Positions 47,383 to 56,551 of a stretch of 64,000 nucleotides of DNA are shown here, piece after piece. The notes under the pieces were generated by a model. The model worked only from the letters and a program-made list of their open reading frames with translations. It was not told the origin of the DNA and did not search any database. The DNA is from Pycnococcus provasolii (Eukaryota; Chlorophyta; Pseudoscourfieldiophyceae; Pseudoscourfieldiales; Pycnococcaceae). The stretch covers positions 310,001-374,000 of the forward strand of contig OW568897.1 of the NCBI GenBank assembly GCA_938743325.2, written 5' to 3'. The translations under genes were made by a program, and so were the position numbers. The stretch's first letter is position 1, and each line of letters opens with the position of its first letter.

Positions 47383-48057
47383 TTAGAGTCCTAGGTTCGC
47401 GACGTCGTCGGCGAGTCTTTCGTCGCTAAGTGCGTGTGTTTTTGGCGACGGTACGTCGAGTATGTTCCCGTCGTCGTCTTCGAGGTCTCCGTCTGGCAGG
47501 TTGTCGAGGTCCACCTCCCCCGCGCCTGTTGTTTCAGGCAGCCGTTCAAATTTCGCCGTGAGTTCCTTGAGGAAGTCTTTCGCGAGCTTAACGAACGCCT
47601 CGAATTCCCACGACGCGATGAGGAAGCTGAGAAACTGGTCGCACGCCGCGTCTTCTCCCGCAGCTTCCTCGCACCTGTCTCTGAACTCCGCGTCGTCTTT
47701 GATCCCTTCCGCCTGTTTAAAGTCTTCAAGTTTTGCGTCAAGGAGTGCAAGATAGTCTTTGTAGACAGCGTGTGCTTGCAGCGAGTACTCACAAGCCACT
47801 GCCCCAAGATTATCACCCGCAAGGCAAGGACCCGAGGAATCATAGCTAGACGAAGGAAATGAAGACGAAGGCGAATCCGAAGCACCGGCATCAGAAGGAG
47901 CACCACCAGAAGCAGAAGCACCAGCACCAGCGAGTCCCATGGCCGGTACACGTTCTGTCAAGAATGACTCGATATCCCCACAAAACTCACCACTGGAGAT
48001 GAAGAGCGCAAGACGAACGACGAACGAGTTCGACTCGGAATTAAAGTTGGCCGACAT
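47383..48057 (-). CDS. BART-domain protein (ARL2BP/CFAP36-like)
   Basis: 224 residues. The BART (binder of ARL2) fold is recognisable in FISSGEFCGDIESFLTERV, then, after a Gly/Ser/Ala-rich insert (about 40-80), EYSLQAHAVYKDYLALLDAKL, FRDRCEEAAG and FLSFLIASWEFEAFVKLAKDF, corresponding to family blocks around IFNEYISLVEKYIE and DMLLTFTDFLAFKEMF. BART proteins bind ARL2/ARL3 GTPases in ciliary and tubulin pathways. CFAP36 is axonemal, and both options fit. The acidic C-terminal tail has LDNLPDGDLEDDDGN. The start is the ATG directly before the first helix. It is convergent with the multipass gene (111 bp). Confidence 0.72.
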   Translation of the reverse strand: MSANFNSESNSFVVRLALFISSGEFCGDIESFLTERVPAMGLAGAGASASGGAPSDAGASDSPSSSFPSSSYDSSGPCLAGDNLGAVACEYSLQAHAVYKDYLALLDAKLEDFKQAEGIKDDAEFRDRCEEAAGEDAACDQFLSFLIASWEFEAFVKLAKDFLKELTAKFERLPETTGAGEVDLDNLPDGDLEDDDGNILDVPSPKTHALSDERLADDVANLGL

Positions 48058-48995
48058 GTTAAGCTGGGAATGGTAAGCTGGTAAGGGGAGCTTTGATGAC
48101 GAATGTTCTCCGGCCCTCCGGATCCTGACGTTTCCTAACCCCTAACCCTCCGTCCCTCCCCCACTGGCCTGGCGCTTCTGCCTGGCACCCCCTGGGAAAG
48201 CTTGGCGTGCGTTGGCCCTTGGGATATTATGGCGTGATATCATCATTGGCCGTGGCACCGTGCTTTGTGGAGTCCCTTCCCGCACTCTCTGGCACTGCTG
48301 TGCAGCACTCCGCCGATCACTCAAGCCATTCACTCAAGCCGTTCGGTCAAGCGGGTGGTCAAGAACTTAGGACTCGCGCTCCATGCACAGCTGACAGCTG
48401 TACAGCCTGTACTCCTCCGTTCTTCACTCACGCTTTATCGGGTGGTCAAGAAAGGACTCGCGCTCCCATGGTGGCTCTTGGATTGGTTTGGATGTTTCAC
48501 ACCATTTCACCACGTGATTGCTCCTCCCACGAGTCTCACGAAACAATGCGTCTACGGTAATAGAACCCTAACCCTACCCAATAACCCTACCCCTAATTCG
48601 AGAACCCTAACTCATTCTTTCTGCCTGCCCCATTGGCCATTGTGGTCTTCCTGCTGGGGGTTTGTTTTGTTGTTTTTCTCGGACGGTTCGTTTTTCCCCT
48701 CCCTGATCCCCTCCGACCTCAGAGGTTTCGGGGAGGGGAACACAGACGGAGTTTCAAGAGTGGCTTTCTTTCCCGGGCGTGCTTCGCGTGCTTTCGCATG
48801 CATGTAGGTGTTTAGCTTAGCTTCATTCATTCTTTGTCACTCTCATCACCTGGTGTGCGTATCTGTGTCTCGTATCGTGACTGATTAGGTAGGTAACTGA
48901 CTGACCAGTAGGTTAGGAATCATTTCTAACTCGTTTCGCTCGTTTCAACTTTCATTGACTGGACTCGATCATCCTCCAAGTTCATTCATTGGGCA
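48058..48995. other. Head-to-head interval with CCCTAA units and a short duplication
   Basis: No gene supported. CCCTAA-type units at 48135-48148 and 48565-48614. A duplicated segment, GGGTGGTCAAGAA followed by GGACTCGCGCTCC, occurs at about 48353-48382 and 48441-48467. The right part (48820-48990) is T-rich, probable promoter and leader of the next gene. Confidence 0.5.
48565..48614 (-). repeat. CCCTAA-type units
   Basis: AACCCTAACCCTACCC, then ATAACCCTACCCCTAA and GAACCCTAAC. Confidence 0.7.
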
Positions 48996-49505
48996 ATGGC
49001 GTCGTGTCGTTTTCGTTTTCGGGATCCCCGTCGGGTTTCAGTAATTAGGTTTGGCATGACGTTAGCAATCGTGCCTGCCCTGCTATTGCTATGCGTGACA
49101 TTCCACACCGCTGACATTCGCAACGATGACGACAATTATAATAATAATCATGAACAAGCTGTATCCTTGAAAACACTTCATCGTCGATCGCTCCTCCAGT
49201 CGGGAAACGGACTCTATGTAGATGCCGCAGGAGCCGCCATACACGCCGCCATAACATGGCCATTCGTCGCACCCGCGTCATACCTCGCGTGCGCAATTAC
49301 CAACTCAATGGCTTCCAACGCACAGCCTGTTCAAAGTCAACAGGACTTTGACTTAATTAGAAACGGTGTGTACCGTGGCACGTCGCCAAACGTACCTGCT
49401 GGTGGGGCGGCTGATCCAACCGTCAACGTTGAGCTCAACGAAACGCCGTGCGACTATCGTCTGTGCACGAGCATGTACACGCCATTCTGCAGAAGGCGCC
49501 GATGA
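48996..49505 (+). CDS. Small membrane-anchored or secreted protein, unknown
   Basis: 169 residues. A basic N-terminus (MASCRFRFRDPRRVSVIRF) precedes a hydrophobic helix (MTLAIVPALLLLCVTFHTA), a signal peptide or signal anchor. Then an Asn/Asp-rich linker, a helix-like ALYVDAAGAAIHAAITW-type stretch (reads GLYVDAAGAAIHAAITW), and a C-terminus with three Cys (CDYRLCTSMYTPFC) and a final RRRR. I recognise no family. Codon use matches neighbours and the ATG lies in a good context, so it is likely a real gene. Confidence 0.6.
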   Translation: MASCRFRFRDPRRVSVIRFGMTLAIVPALLLLCVTFHTADIRNDDDNYNNNHEQAVSLKTLHRRSLLQSGNGLYVDAAGAAIHAAITWPFVAPASYLACAITNSMASNAQPVQSQQDFDLIRNGVYRGTSPNVPAGGAADPTVNVELNETPCDYRLCTSMYTPFCRRRR

Positions 49506-49570
49506 AAGTATTCAGGAATGAAAATACTTTATAATACATACAAACAAACAAACACACTGTACACAAACTT

Positions 49571-50689
49571 CTACAAAGCGAATGTATCATAGCACGCTGA
49601 CCACCAAGGGCACGAGGCGCGCGCCCGCGACTCGCGCGCCTTTTGGACCTCGGCAAGTAGTATCGCGCGGCTTTCCTCCTTCATCGCAAGCAGAGCTGCC
49701 TCGTCCTTTGCGCGCGCCTCCAGTCGCCGGTGCCGTCGAGCCTCGCGCACGTGCCAATCCCACAGACGCGACACGCCCTCTGGGCACGCCGCGTTGTCCC
49801 CCGGCGCGCATCCTGGTGCGGGTGCGTTTGCATCCCCACGACGCCAGTGCCACCAAAGTGCGCACCCCCCAAGGTGAGGGTGGCATAGCACGCACTGTGG
49901 CGGTGTGTCGGTGTTTGTTGACGCAGCTTCGCCCTTGAGACCGACGACGAAAAATTTCACGGCGCCCGTTGCGTGCGGCAGATCGCCAACGATGCCACCG
50001 GCGACACACCCCGCCTGCGCCGGTGCTGCGGCAAGCTCGTGCGCGGCGTCGTCCGTGGGCGGGTACACCTGCCAAGCGAGAGCGGCACCTGGCTTGAGCC
50101 TGTTCACAGTTTGTCGGCAGAGTCTCGCGCACGCGCCCGTTCCGTTCGCAAGCCACTGCACTGCTGAGACGGACACGCAGGCGTCTAGTGTTACGTTATT
50201 TCTGAGCGGGAGTTGAGAGGCGGCATCCGCGTGTACCAGTGTACCTTTTGCACATGCGTTATCTTTTTGCGCAGAAAGGAGCATGTCGCGGCTGACGTCG
50301 AATCCAACCCAAGCGGCGTACTTCAGCGAGTCTGGTTGTGCGTTGGTGCGCCATCCGAGGCACGAGCCACACCCCACGTCTAAGATGAGCGGTCCAGCGT
50401 TGTTTCCCCACGTGCTTTGACCAGCGAGAGCAAGACATCGCTGCGTGAGGTCGTACTGTTTCTGGCAGTTCGTCGCGTTGTATCGTTCCGTTTCCTCGGC
50501 GGAGTAGTACGCGGCGGCGTTGTGCGAGGACGTCTCCGGCCTGTGCGCGTACCTCCCTGGCGACGAAGGAGATGAAAGTGCGTTCCCATTATTCGCAATG
50601 GTCCGACGACGACGCTTCTTAACGCCGCCGCCATCGCCAGCGCCAGCGCCGGAGTCCATGAGTGGAGTGAGGATATTCCGCGAGGGCAT
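49571..50689 (-). CDS. BUD23/WBSCR22-like rRNA (guanine-N7) methyltransferase, divergent
   Basis: BUD23 with TRM112 methylates 18S rRNA at the P site. 372 residues; the N-terminus has KKRRRR, and ATGs at 50689 and 50659 are both possible. Family blocks: HRPETSSHNAAAYYSAEETERY, split as HRPETSSHNAA and YYSAEETERY (family RPEHxxPPExFYNExEAxKY); motif I LILDVGCGSCLGW; VGFDVSRDMLLSA; DACVSVSAVQWLANG (family AISISALQWL); AGCVAGGIVGDLPHA and KFFVVGL. Motif I departs from the usual GCGSGLSG. The C-terminal part is longer, with an insert rich in Cys, Pro and Trp and a charged helix, and lacks the usual KKK-rich nucleolar tail. It may be a BUD23 paralogue rather than the orthologue. Confidence 0.78.
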   Translation of the reverse strand: MPSRNILTPLMDSGAGAGDGGGVKKRRRRTIANNGNALSSPSSPGRYAHRPETSSHNAAAYYSAEETERYNATNCQKQYDLTQRCLALAGQSTWGNNAGPLILDVGCGSCLGWRTNAQPDSLKYAAWVGFDVSRDMLLSAQKDNACAKGTLVHADAASQLPLRNNVTLDACVSVSAVQWLANGTGACARLCRQTVNRLKPGAALAWQVYPPTDDAAHELAAAPAQAGCVAGGIVGDLPHATGAVKFFVVGLKGEAASTNTDTPPQCVLCHPHLGGCALWWHWRRGDANAPAPGCAPGDNAACPEGVSRLWDWHVREARRHRRLEARAKDEAALLAMKEESRAILLAEVQKARESRARASCPWWSACYDTFAL

Positions 50690-50778
50690 TAGGGTTAGGA
50701 TTAGGGCATTAGGGTTCTAGGGTTAGGATTAGGGTTCGGGTTAGGGCATTAGGGTTCTAGGGCTAGGGTTAGGGTTCG
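50690..50778 (+). repeat. TTAGGG cluster in BUD23/LysRS promoter
   Basis: Units such as GCATTAGGGTTAGGATTAGG repeat several times, interspersed with CTAGGG. The cluster occupies half of the 183 bp between the two divergent start codons and reaches the BUD23-like ATG itself. Confidence 0.9.
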
Positions 50779-50872
50779 CAACCGGTATCCCCCAGGCCTG
50801 GTTTTGGAACTCGTTTCCCCCCTCTTTTTTTTTTTTGATCTAGCCGCCGCCGTTCCCACTTTTCTAGAAATA

Positions 50873-52801
50873 ATGGCGGACGGTTTGCCTCCCGGCGACG
50901 ACGGCACGTCCTCCGCGCCTGGCCTATCCAAGACGGAGCTGAAGCGTCGTCTCAAAGCAGAACGTATTGCGAAAGAAAAGGCGGAGAAGAAAGCGGCGGC
51001 GGCGGCGGCCTCTGCTGGTGCTGCGTCGGGTGGTGCCTCGGGTTCGAAGAAAGCTGCTGGTGGTGGTCCCGCCATCTCGTCGGGAGAGGACGACGACGTG
51101 GATCCGTCCAAGTACTACGAGCTGCGATGCAAGACGGTCACGGATATGAAGGCATCAGGGGGACACCCGTACCCGCACAAGTTTCACGTATCGCACTCCG
51201 TCGCGGAGTTCGTTGCGGAGTTCTCGCCAGAGGGGATCGTCGACGCGGGAGCACGCCTGCAAAAGGAAGTCTCCGTCGCAGGACGCATGATCACGAAGCG
51301 CGCGTCGGGTACCAAGCTCGTCTTCTACGATCTCAAGGGTGACGGCGCGAAAACACAAATCATCGCGGACCTGCAGACTTCCGACTTCGACGAGGCGGAC
51401 TTCGTCGCGCTGCACAACGCCACGCGACGAGGCGACATAATCGGCGTGCGCGGTTTCCCCGGACGATCCAAGAAGGGTGAGCTCAGCATCTTTCCCGCAG
51501 AACTCAAGGTGCTCACGCCGTGCTTGCGCATGCTCCCCGGAGAACGCGTCGGCGTGCGCGACGTTGGCGTCAGGTACAGGCAGCGATACCTTGACCTCAT
51601 GGTGAACAACAGCACGCGCGACATCTTCATCACGCGTGCGAACGTCATCCGGCAGATTCGAAGGTACCTCGACGAACGCAAGTTCCTCGAGGTGGAGACG
51701 CCGATGATGAACATGATCCCCGGCGGAGCGACGGCCAAGCCGTTCATCACGCACCACAACGACCTCGACATGACGCTGTTCATGCGCGTTGCGCCCGAGC
51801 TGTTCCTCAAAGAGCTTGTCGTCGGCGGACTCGACCGCGTGTACGAGATTGGACGGCAGTTCCGTAACGAGGGCATCGATATGACGCACAATCCCGAGTT
51901 CACGAGCTGCGAGTTCTACATGGCGTACGCGGACTACCACGATCTCATGGACATGACGGAGGAGATGATCAGCGAGATGGTGTACAACATCAAGGGGTCG
52001 TACAAGATTCAGTACCACGCCCACGGGCTGGACGCGCCGCCGGTGGAGATTGACTTCTCACGCCCTTGGCGGCGCATATCCATGGTTTCCGGCCTGGAGG
52101 AGGAGATGACCAAGGCGCTTGGGCGGCAGATCACGGTCCCGCGTGACCTGGGCACGGATGAGGCGCGTGAGATGCTGGCGAAACTCGTTGCCGAGACGCC
52201 GGATCTCAACTGCCCGCCCCCGCAGACGGCAGCTCGTCTTCTCGACAAGCTCGTTGGCCACTACATCGAGGAGCTGTGCGTTAACCCCACGTTCATCATG
52301 GATCACCCGCAGGTGATGAGCCCTCTGGCGAAGTACCACCGATCGCTGCCTTTCATGACGGAACGCTTCGAGCTGTTCGCCAACAAGCACGAGCTTGCGA
52401 ATGCATACACGGAGTTGAACGACCCGCTCGTGCAGCGCGAGCGCTTCAATTCTCAGATGAAGGACAAGGCGGCGGGCGACGACGAGGCGATGCCCATCGA
52501 CGAGGGCTTCTGCACGTCGCTCGACTACGGCCTGCCACCAACGGGCGGATGGGGATGTGGTGTTGACCGCCTTACGATGCTTTTGACGGACACCAACACC
52601 ATCAAGGAGGTTCTCCTGTTCCCCGCGATGAAGCCGGAGGATGCGGGGGCGAAAGACTTAGGCGCGGCGCCGGCGGCAGCACCGCCTGGCGCACCTCCCG
52701 CCGCAGCATCGCGAGGGAATGCGACGGTGAACTCGCTTATTGCTGGCATCGAGTCTCTTAAGGCGGATGCTCTACGTGTGATCACGGATTTCTCGAAGTA
52801 A
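50873..52801 (+). CDS. KARS: Lysyl-tRNA synthetase, class II
   Basis: Charges tRNA-Lys. 642 residues from the ATG at 50873; upstream codons lack an ATG and look like leader. N-terminal helix is Lys/Ala-rich ([20 protein letters not shown]), the eukaryotic tRNA-binding extension. The OB-fold anticodon domain (about 100-225) has [20 protein letters not shown]. Class II motifs: motif 1 [20 protein letters not shown], motif 2 [14 protein letters not shown] with [16 protein letters not shown], motif 3 [15 protein letters not shown]. The C-terminal 50 residues extend past the catalytic core with an Ala/Pro linker. No transit peptide at this start, so cytosolic; a longer isoform could serve an organelle but nothing shows this. 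Confidence 0.94.
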   Translation: MADGLPPGDDGTSSAPGLSKTELKRRLKAERIAKEKAEKKAAAAAASAGAASGGASGSKKAAGGGPAISSGEDDDVDPSKYYELRCKTVTDMKASGGHPYPHKFHVSHSVAEFVAEFSPEGIVDAGARLQKEVSVAGRMITKRASGTKLVFYDLKGDGAKTQIIADLQTSDFDEADFVALHNATRRGDIIGVRGFPGRSKKGELSIFPAELKVLTPCLRMLPGERVGVRDVGVRYRQRYLDLMVNNSTRDIFITRANVIRQIRRYLDERKFLEVETPMMNMIPGGATAKPFITHHNDLDMTLFMRVAPELFLKELVVGGLDRVYEIGRQFRNEGIDMTHNPEFTSCEFYMAYADYHDLMDMTEEMISEMVYNIKGSYKIQYHAHGLDAPPVEIDFSRPWRRISMVSGLEEEMTKALGRQITVPRDLGTDEAREMLAKLVAETPDLNCPPPQTAARLLDKLVGHYIEELCVNPTFIMDHPQVMSPLAKYHRSLPFMTERFELFANKHELANAYTELNDPLVQRERFNSQMKDKAAGDDEAMPIDEGFCTSLDYGLPPTGGWGCGVDRLTMLLTDTNTIKEVLLFPAMKPEDAGAKDLGAAPAAAPPGAPPAAASRGNATVNSLIAGIESLKADALRVITDFSK

Positions 52802-52853
52802 GAACAAAAACAAAATTTGGTTACGTACTGAGTCAGGTTCTCTCATTTAATTA

Positions 52854-54047
52854 TTAGTCAGCACCCTCGTCGTTGCGAAGTGCCGCCCCAGGATCCTCGC
52901 CAGGTGCCGGACACCAGAGGCCGCTGTCCACCATACGCTTCATGTGGTACCGTGCATCCTCCATGGACAGAGATGCGACGAAATCGCGAAGTTTTTGCGG
53001 ATCGCCGCTGTGGTAAGCTTCCTGTATGCCCTCCGGTAGCGTGGGGAACACTTCCACGGGATCGAGTCCACCAGGTCCCAGCCGCTCCTCGCGCGGAACT
53101 TCCTCATACTCCTCCTCCTCCTCACCCGCGCCACCCTCTCCAGGAACACCTTCCTCCTCCTTCTTCTGCTGGCTTCGGTCGCGCAGTTTGGTGTAGAAGT
53201 CGTCGAACGTCTTCCAGTAGTCTTCGCGCAGGTCATCGCCGTCGAGAAGCCTTCGGAAGAAGTTGCGCGCGACGTCGCGTGGTCCGAGCGTCTTGGACGC
53301 CTCGGCGTAGTCCAAGATGGACTTGACGTGGTACAGCACCTTGCACACACGCTTCATGGTTTTGAACTTATCCTTCATGCCGAAGTTGAGAGCTTCGAGG
53401 AGGATGTACCCCATACCACTTTGGCTCATAATCCACGTGTTCTCTCGGAAGAGTTCCTCGCACTCCTCGAGTGTGACGTTTGAGTGTGCGGCGAGGTGTA
53501 CGATGTGGTCGAGTTGGTCTTTGTACTTGGCGACGTACGCTTCGTACCTCATGTTCGCGGGATCGTTATCCGCCGCATGTTCCCCCGTGGGTTGTGCGTC
53601 TTTGCCTATGAGTGTTCGTGACCATGCCTCTTGGCAGAACTCCTCGGCGTTGAATTTCCTCTCTTTATCAAGCATCTGCGTTTTCTTGTCGATGTCAGCA
53701 AGTTCAGCTTCTAAATCAGAAGCTCGAGCAGCTAGATCGGCGGCAGAAGCAGGCTGAGCAGCAGCAGCAGCAGCAGCAGCAACCTGCTGAGCATCATCCA
53801 CAGAGGCTTGCGTGGATGACGAGGAGGCTGACTGAAGCTGCTTCGTTTTGGAAATGAGTTCCGAAGCTTCCTTTCGCCGTGTTTCCAGCTGCGTTTTGGA
53901 GGCGAGGTAGTCCGCAGTTTTGTGTTCGTGCTGTTCGTGCTTGATGCGTCGCAGGAAGCTCTCTTCGATGAACTGCGCACCAGGATCGGCGTCCTCGTCA
54001 TCTGAGAGCTCGAGCTTGTCCCACTTGCTGTAGTCGAAACCCGTCAT
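52854..54047 (-). CDS. CDC37: CDC37, HSP90 kinase co-chaperone
   Basis: Recruits protein kinases to HSP90. 397 residues. N-terminal FDYSKWDKLELSDDEDADP matches the family start (VDYSVWDHIEVSDDED), including the conserved Ser in a CK2 context. Then a coiled coil with a Gln/Ala/Ser-rich insert. The HSP90-binding domain has YVAKYKDQLDHIVHL and ENTWIMSQSGMGYILLEAL. Near the C-terminus, ERLGPGGLDPVEVFPTLPEG and SMEDARYHMKRMVDSGLWCP match family blocks (RLGPGGLDPVEVYESLP; DAKYHMQRCIDSGLWVP). An acidic Glu run lies between. Land plants lack a clear CDC37, which makes it notable here. It is divergent from RPB4. Confidence 0.93.
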   Translation of the reverse strand: MTGFDYSKWDKLELSDDEDADPGAQFIEESFLRRIKHEQHEHKTADYLASKTQLETRRKEASELISKTKQLQSASSSSTQASVDDAQQVAAAAAAAAQPASAADLAARASDLEAELADIDKKTQMLDKERKFNAEEFCQEAWSRTLIGKDAQPTGEHAADNDPANMRYEAYVAKYKDQLDHIVHLAAHSNVTLEECEELFRENTWIMSQSGMGYILLEALNFGMKDKFKTMKRVCKVLYHVKSILDYAEASKTLGPRDVARNFFRRLLDGDDLREDYWKTFDDFYTKLRDRSQQKKEEEGVPGEGGAGEEEEEYEEVPREERLGPGGLDPVEVFPTLPEGIQEAYHSGDPQKLRDFVASLSMEDARYHMKRMVDSGLWCPAPGEDPGAALRNDEGAD

Positions 54048-54152
54048 TGGCGTGGTTCGAAGTTCAGAATGAAATGAAATGGCGGGATGAGAAACGTTTC
54101 AAAGGGGCACGGAGAACAACGAGGGGGAGGGGGAATGAAACAAACCCCCATA

Positions 54153-54220
54153 GGGTTTTGGGGTTAGGGTTAGGGTTATTAGGGTTAGGGTTAGGGTTAG
54201 GATTATTAGGGTTAGGGTTT
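54153..54220 (+). repeat. TTAGGG arrays in CDC37/RPB4 promoter
   Basis: GGGGTTAGGGTTAGGGTTA, then two more blocks separated by TTATTAGGG and GATTATTAGGG, within the 323 bp between divergent starts. Confidence 0.92.
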
Positions 54221-54370
54221 TCTTCCCTTTCCCTTTTCTTCTTCCGTGCTCCCTGCTCTCTCATTTCTCTCCCCAGAAGAGTCCATTGCGCCAATATTTC
54301 CGTCAGATATCTGCCGGCGGCGTCATATTTTTTTGTCGTGCTCGAACCACTTAGGATAGGATAGGATAAT

Positions 54371-55054
54371 ATGAACGACGCGAGTTTGGTGACGGAGTAC
54401 GCGAGTGGTGGTGGTGGTGGTGATGGTGGTGCGATGACGAATAATAATGGTTCTCTCTCGAATGCTGCTGGTGTTTCTGGTGCTTCTCAAGGTGTTTCTG
54501 GTGTTGCTTCGGGTGCTGCTGGTGTTGTTTCTGGTGCTGCTGGTAATGGCGTTTCGGTGGTGACGCGTTCTGCGGAAGAACACGCGCTTTATCTGGAGGA
54601 TGTGCGTCGGGCACGTCGTCGCATGAACGCGCCTGTCGTGGACCTGCGTGCGTTGAGGAAAACTACACGGGAAGATGCCACAACAGGTTCCCTCGGCACT
54701 GTCTTCAATAACGCACGCACGCTCATTAACGACGAAGTTTCCCTGCTTTTGGAAAACCTTGCGACGCACTCCATACACGGCGTCGCGCGAGGTGGGGTGG
54801 GCAAGGAAATCTTCAACAAGTCACGCGAGTACGTCATGCGGTTTCAGAGATTCAAAAGCAAGGAAGCGGCGGAGGCTGTGAAGGCGCGCTTGACGAGTCA
54901 AGGGATGACATCCTTCGAGGTTGGGTGCTTCTGCAACCTCGTTCCTGAGTCGGCCGAAGAAGCGAAGGCCATCATACCAACCCTCGCGAGGTTTGAGAAC
55001 GAAGAGCTTTCGGCTTTGATTGAAGACGTGTACCAATACCGCAGCCACGCATAG
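54371..55054 (+). CDS. RPB4: RNA polymerase II subunit RPB4
   Basis: Subunit of the Pol II stalk (with RPB7). 227 residues. The N-terminal 80 are Gly/Ser/Val-rich low complexity encoded by GGTGTTTCTGGTGCT-type repeats. The RPB4 domain follows: FNKSREYVMRFQRFKSKEAAE (family VFEKTLDYVKRFSRYKNPDA; shown as FNKSREYVMRF and RFKSKEAAE), LTSQGMTSFEVGCFCNLVPES (family YQLTEFELCVLGNLCPET) and EEAKAIIPTLARFENEELSAL. The stop follows the last helix as in other RPB4 proteins. The land-plant Pol IV/V paralogue (NRPD4) is an alternative but less likely in an alga. Confidence 0.9.
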   Translation: MNDASLVTEYASGGGGGDGGAMTNNNGSLSNAAGVSGASQGVSGVASGAAGVVSGAAGNGVSVVTRSAEEHALYLEDVRRARRRMNAPVVDLRALRKTTREDATTGSLGTVFNNARTLINDEVSLLLENLATHSIHGVARGGVGKEIFNKSREYVMRFQRFKSKEAAEAVKARLTSQGMTSFEVGCFCNLVPESAEEAKAIIPTLARFENEELSALIEDVYQYRSHA

Positions 55055-55265
55055 TCTAAGTGAACAACAACATAAAGTTGCACACACAACGATATGAAAA
55101 CAAAACATATTATTTGAAACATTATTACAGTATCTCCATGCCATGATGCGCTAGCGTCACGGTGTTTTCGCCCATTTTTAATTTTTTTTCTCTCTCACCG
55201 CCCGGGGGGGGAGAAAACCAAACTCGCACAAAGAATTTTTTGATCTGCACAAAAGAAACAAAAGA

Positions 55266-55994
55266 ATGAACCGTCTGTTCGGCGGAGGTGGTGGTGGTGG
55301 AGCAGGTGCGCCCAAACGCGTTTCGCCGTCAGAAGTGCGTCCGTCACTCGGCGCGGGTGCACCGCCGTGGCGCGATATACACGCGTACCTGAAGCCGCGC
55401 GTGCGTGCGATCTCGCCGCCCGAAGCGTCGAAGCTCATTGCGAACCAACGGCTCGTCGTGCTGGACGTGAGATTCACGCCGGACTACGAGACGTGGAGGT
55501 TGCCTGACAGCTTGCACTGCCCGTACATCGTCGGTGGGCCACTTGGCCCGCTGTCTGGGCTGTCGCTGTGGGAGATTGGCATACCGGTCGGCATACGAGG
55601 TGGCTTGAAAGAACGCAACGCCAACTTCCCGCAGGAGGCGGTCGACACGCTCGGCAGTGACGCGTTCAGCGGAAAGGACGTGCTCGTCGTGTGCGAACGA
55701 GGAGGATCTCTGGTGAAGCCGCCCATTCCTAAGGGAAAGAGCGGCATCGAGGACACGAAGTCGACGTCGTTACAAGCCTGCTACGAACTAGCTCAGTGTG
55801 GCGTGACGGGCATACGTTACATCGAGGGCGGTTTGAACCAGTACTACGAGGAGCAGGAGACGACGAACCGCGTGGAGGTGAAAGGCGAGGGTGGCGAGCG
55901 CAACCCGAACGCGACGTGGCCGGGTGACAAGGAGTGGTTCGGATATCGCCAGTTCAAGAACAAAGATCCGACAAAAGGTCGTCGTGAGTTTTAG
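55266..55994 (+). CDS. Rhodanese-domain protein
   Basis: 242 residues. Gly-rich start (MNRLFGGGGGGGAGAPKR), then a rhodanese domain at about 50-205: ISPPEASKLIANQRLVVLDVR (shown as LVVLDVRFTPDYETW), HCPYIVGG, DVLVVCERGGSL with the candidate catalytic Cys in VVCERGG, and a final CGVTGIRYIEGGLNQYY. An insert of about 40 residues before the Cys loop resembles plant single-domain plastid sulfurtransferases. C-terminal WPGDKEWFGYRQFKNKDP. No clear transit peptide, so location is open. Its stop is 17 bp from the next convergent stop. Confidence 0.84.
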   Translation: MNRLFGGGGGGGAGAPKRVSPSEVRPSLGAGAPPWRDIHAYLKPRVRAISPPEASKLIANQRLVVLDVRFTPDYETWRLPDSLHCPYIVGGPLGPLSGLSLWEIGIPVGIRGGLKERNANFPQEAVDTLGSDAFSGKDVLVVCERGGSLVKPPIPKGKSGIEDTKSTSLQACYELAQCGVTGIRYIEGGLNQYYEEQETTNRVEVKGEGGERNPNATWPGDKEWFGYRQFKNKDPTKGRREF

Positions 55995-56011
55995 AAGCAC
56001 AAGTGTTTTTT

Positions 56012-56551
56012 TTAGAAGTCGTTTTCGCTTTTGTCGTCGTCGTCGTCGTCGTTGTCGTCGTCGTCGTCGTCCAGAACGCCCTCCAAGTCTTGTGTATCTT
56101 CGAGTCCTTCAGGCCGGCGCACGCCAATGCGAGCGAGGATGTCGTACGCCTTCCCGAGCGTGTTTCGTTCTTCCGCCTGTAGTGACGCAAGTTCCGCAAC
56201 AGCTTGTTTCACCACCTTGGAGTCGGGGTCGTTGTTCCCAGGCACGGTCGCATCCTCCTCCTCATCGAGTCCTTCAAACGTTTCGTCAGGTTGCACGAAC
56301 TCGATATCAACCTTTTCGTCACGCGACGGACCCAACGACCCACCTGGCTTGAACGTGAATGTCACCAAACCAAACCGAACGGAACCACCCCAAAAAAATT
56401 TACTAGGACGGACCCGCACCCGCGAGTTATGAGAAGAAAAACGCTTACCACCACCACCCAAGACGTTGCTGTGAGAACGAACTTGAACGCAGCGCACACT
56501 TCCACCATTTCGCACGTGCATCGCAGTCGGGGCGGCGAATCCAAACGGCAT
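56012..56551 (-). CDS. Small acidic protein, probably plastid, with likely in-frame intron
   Basis: Unspliced it reads 179 codons, but 56344-56448 (105 nt) looks like an intron: it begins GTAAGCG, ends CCAG, is rich in GGTTTGGTTTGG, and its removal keeps the frame. Spliced product is 144 residues: a short presequence-like start (FGFAAPTAMHVRNGGS, VRCVQVRS), then VDIEFVQPDETFEGLDEEED, a helical VVKQAVAELASLQAEERNTL, LGKAYDILARIGVRRPEGLE, and a C-terminal Asp run. I do not recognise the family. Intron retention would insert 35 basic/aromatic residues (RVRVRPSKFFWGG). Confidence 0.6.
   Translation of the reverse strand: MPFGFAAPTAMHVRNGGSVRCVQVRSHSNVLGGGGKRFSSHNSRVRVRPSKFFWGGSVRFGLVTFTFKPGGSLGPSRDEKVDIEFVQPDETFEGLDEEEDATVPGNNDPDSKVVKQAVAELASLQAEERNTLGKAYDILARIGVRRPEGLEDTQDLEGVLDDDDDDNDDDDDDKSENDF

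Noticed and set aside
50804-50872. N-terminal organelle-targeting extension on LysRS
   Set aside because: There is no ATG in that stretch and the T-run encodes a phenylalanine tract not typical of a transit peptide.
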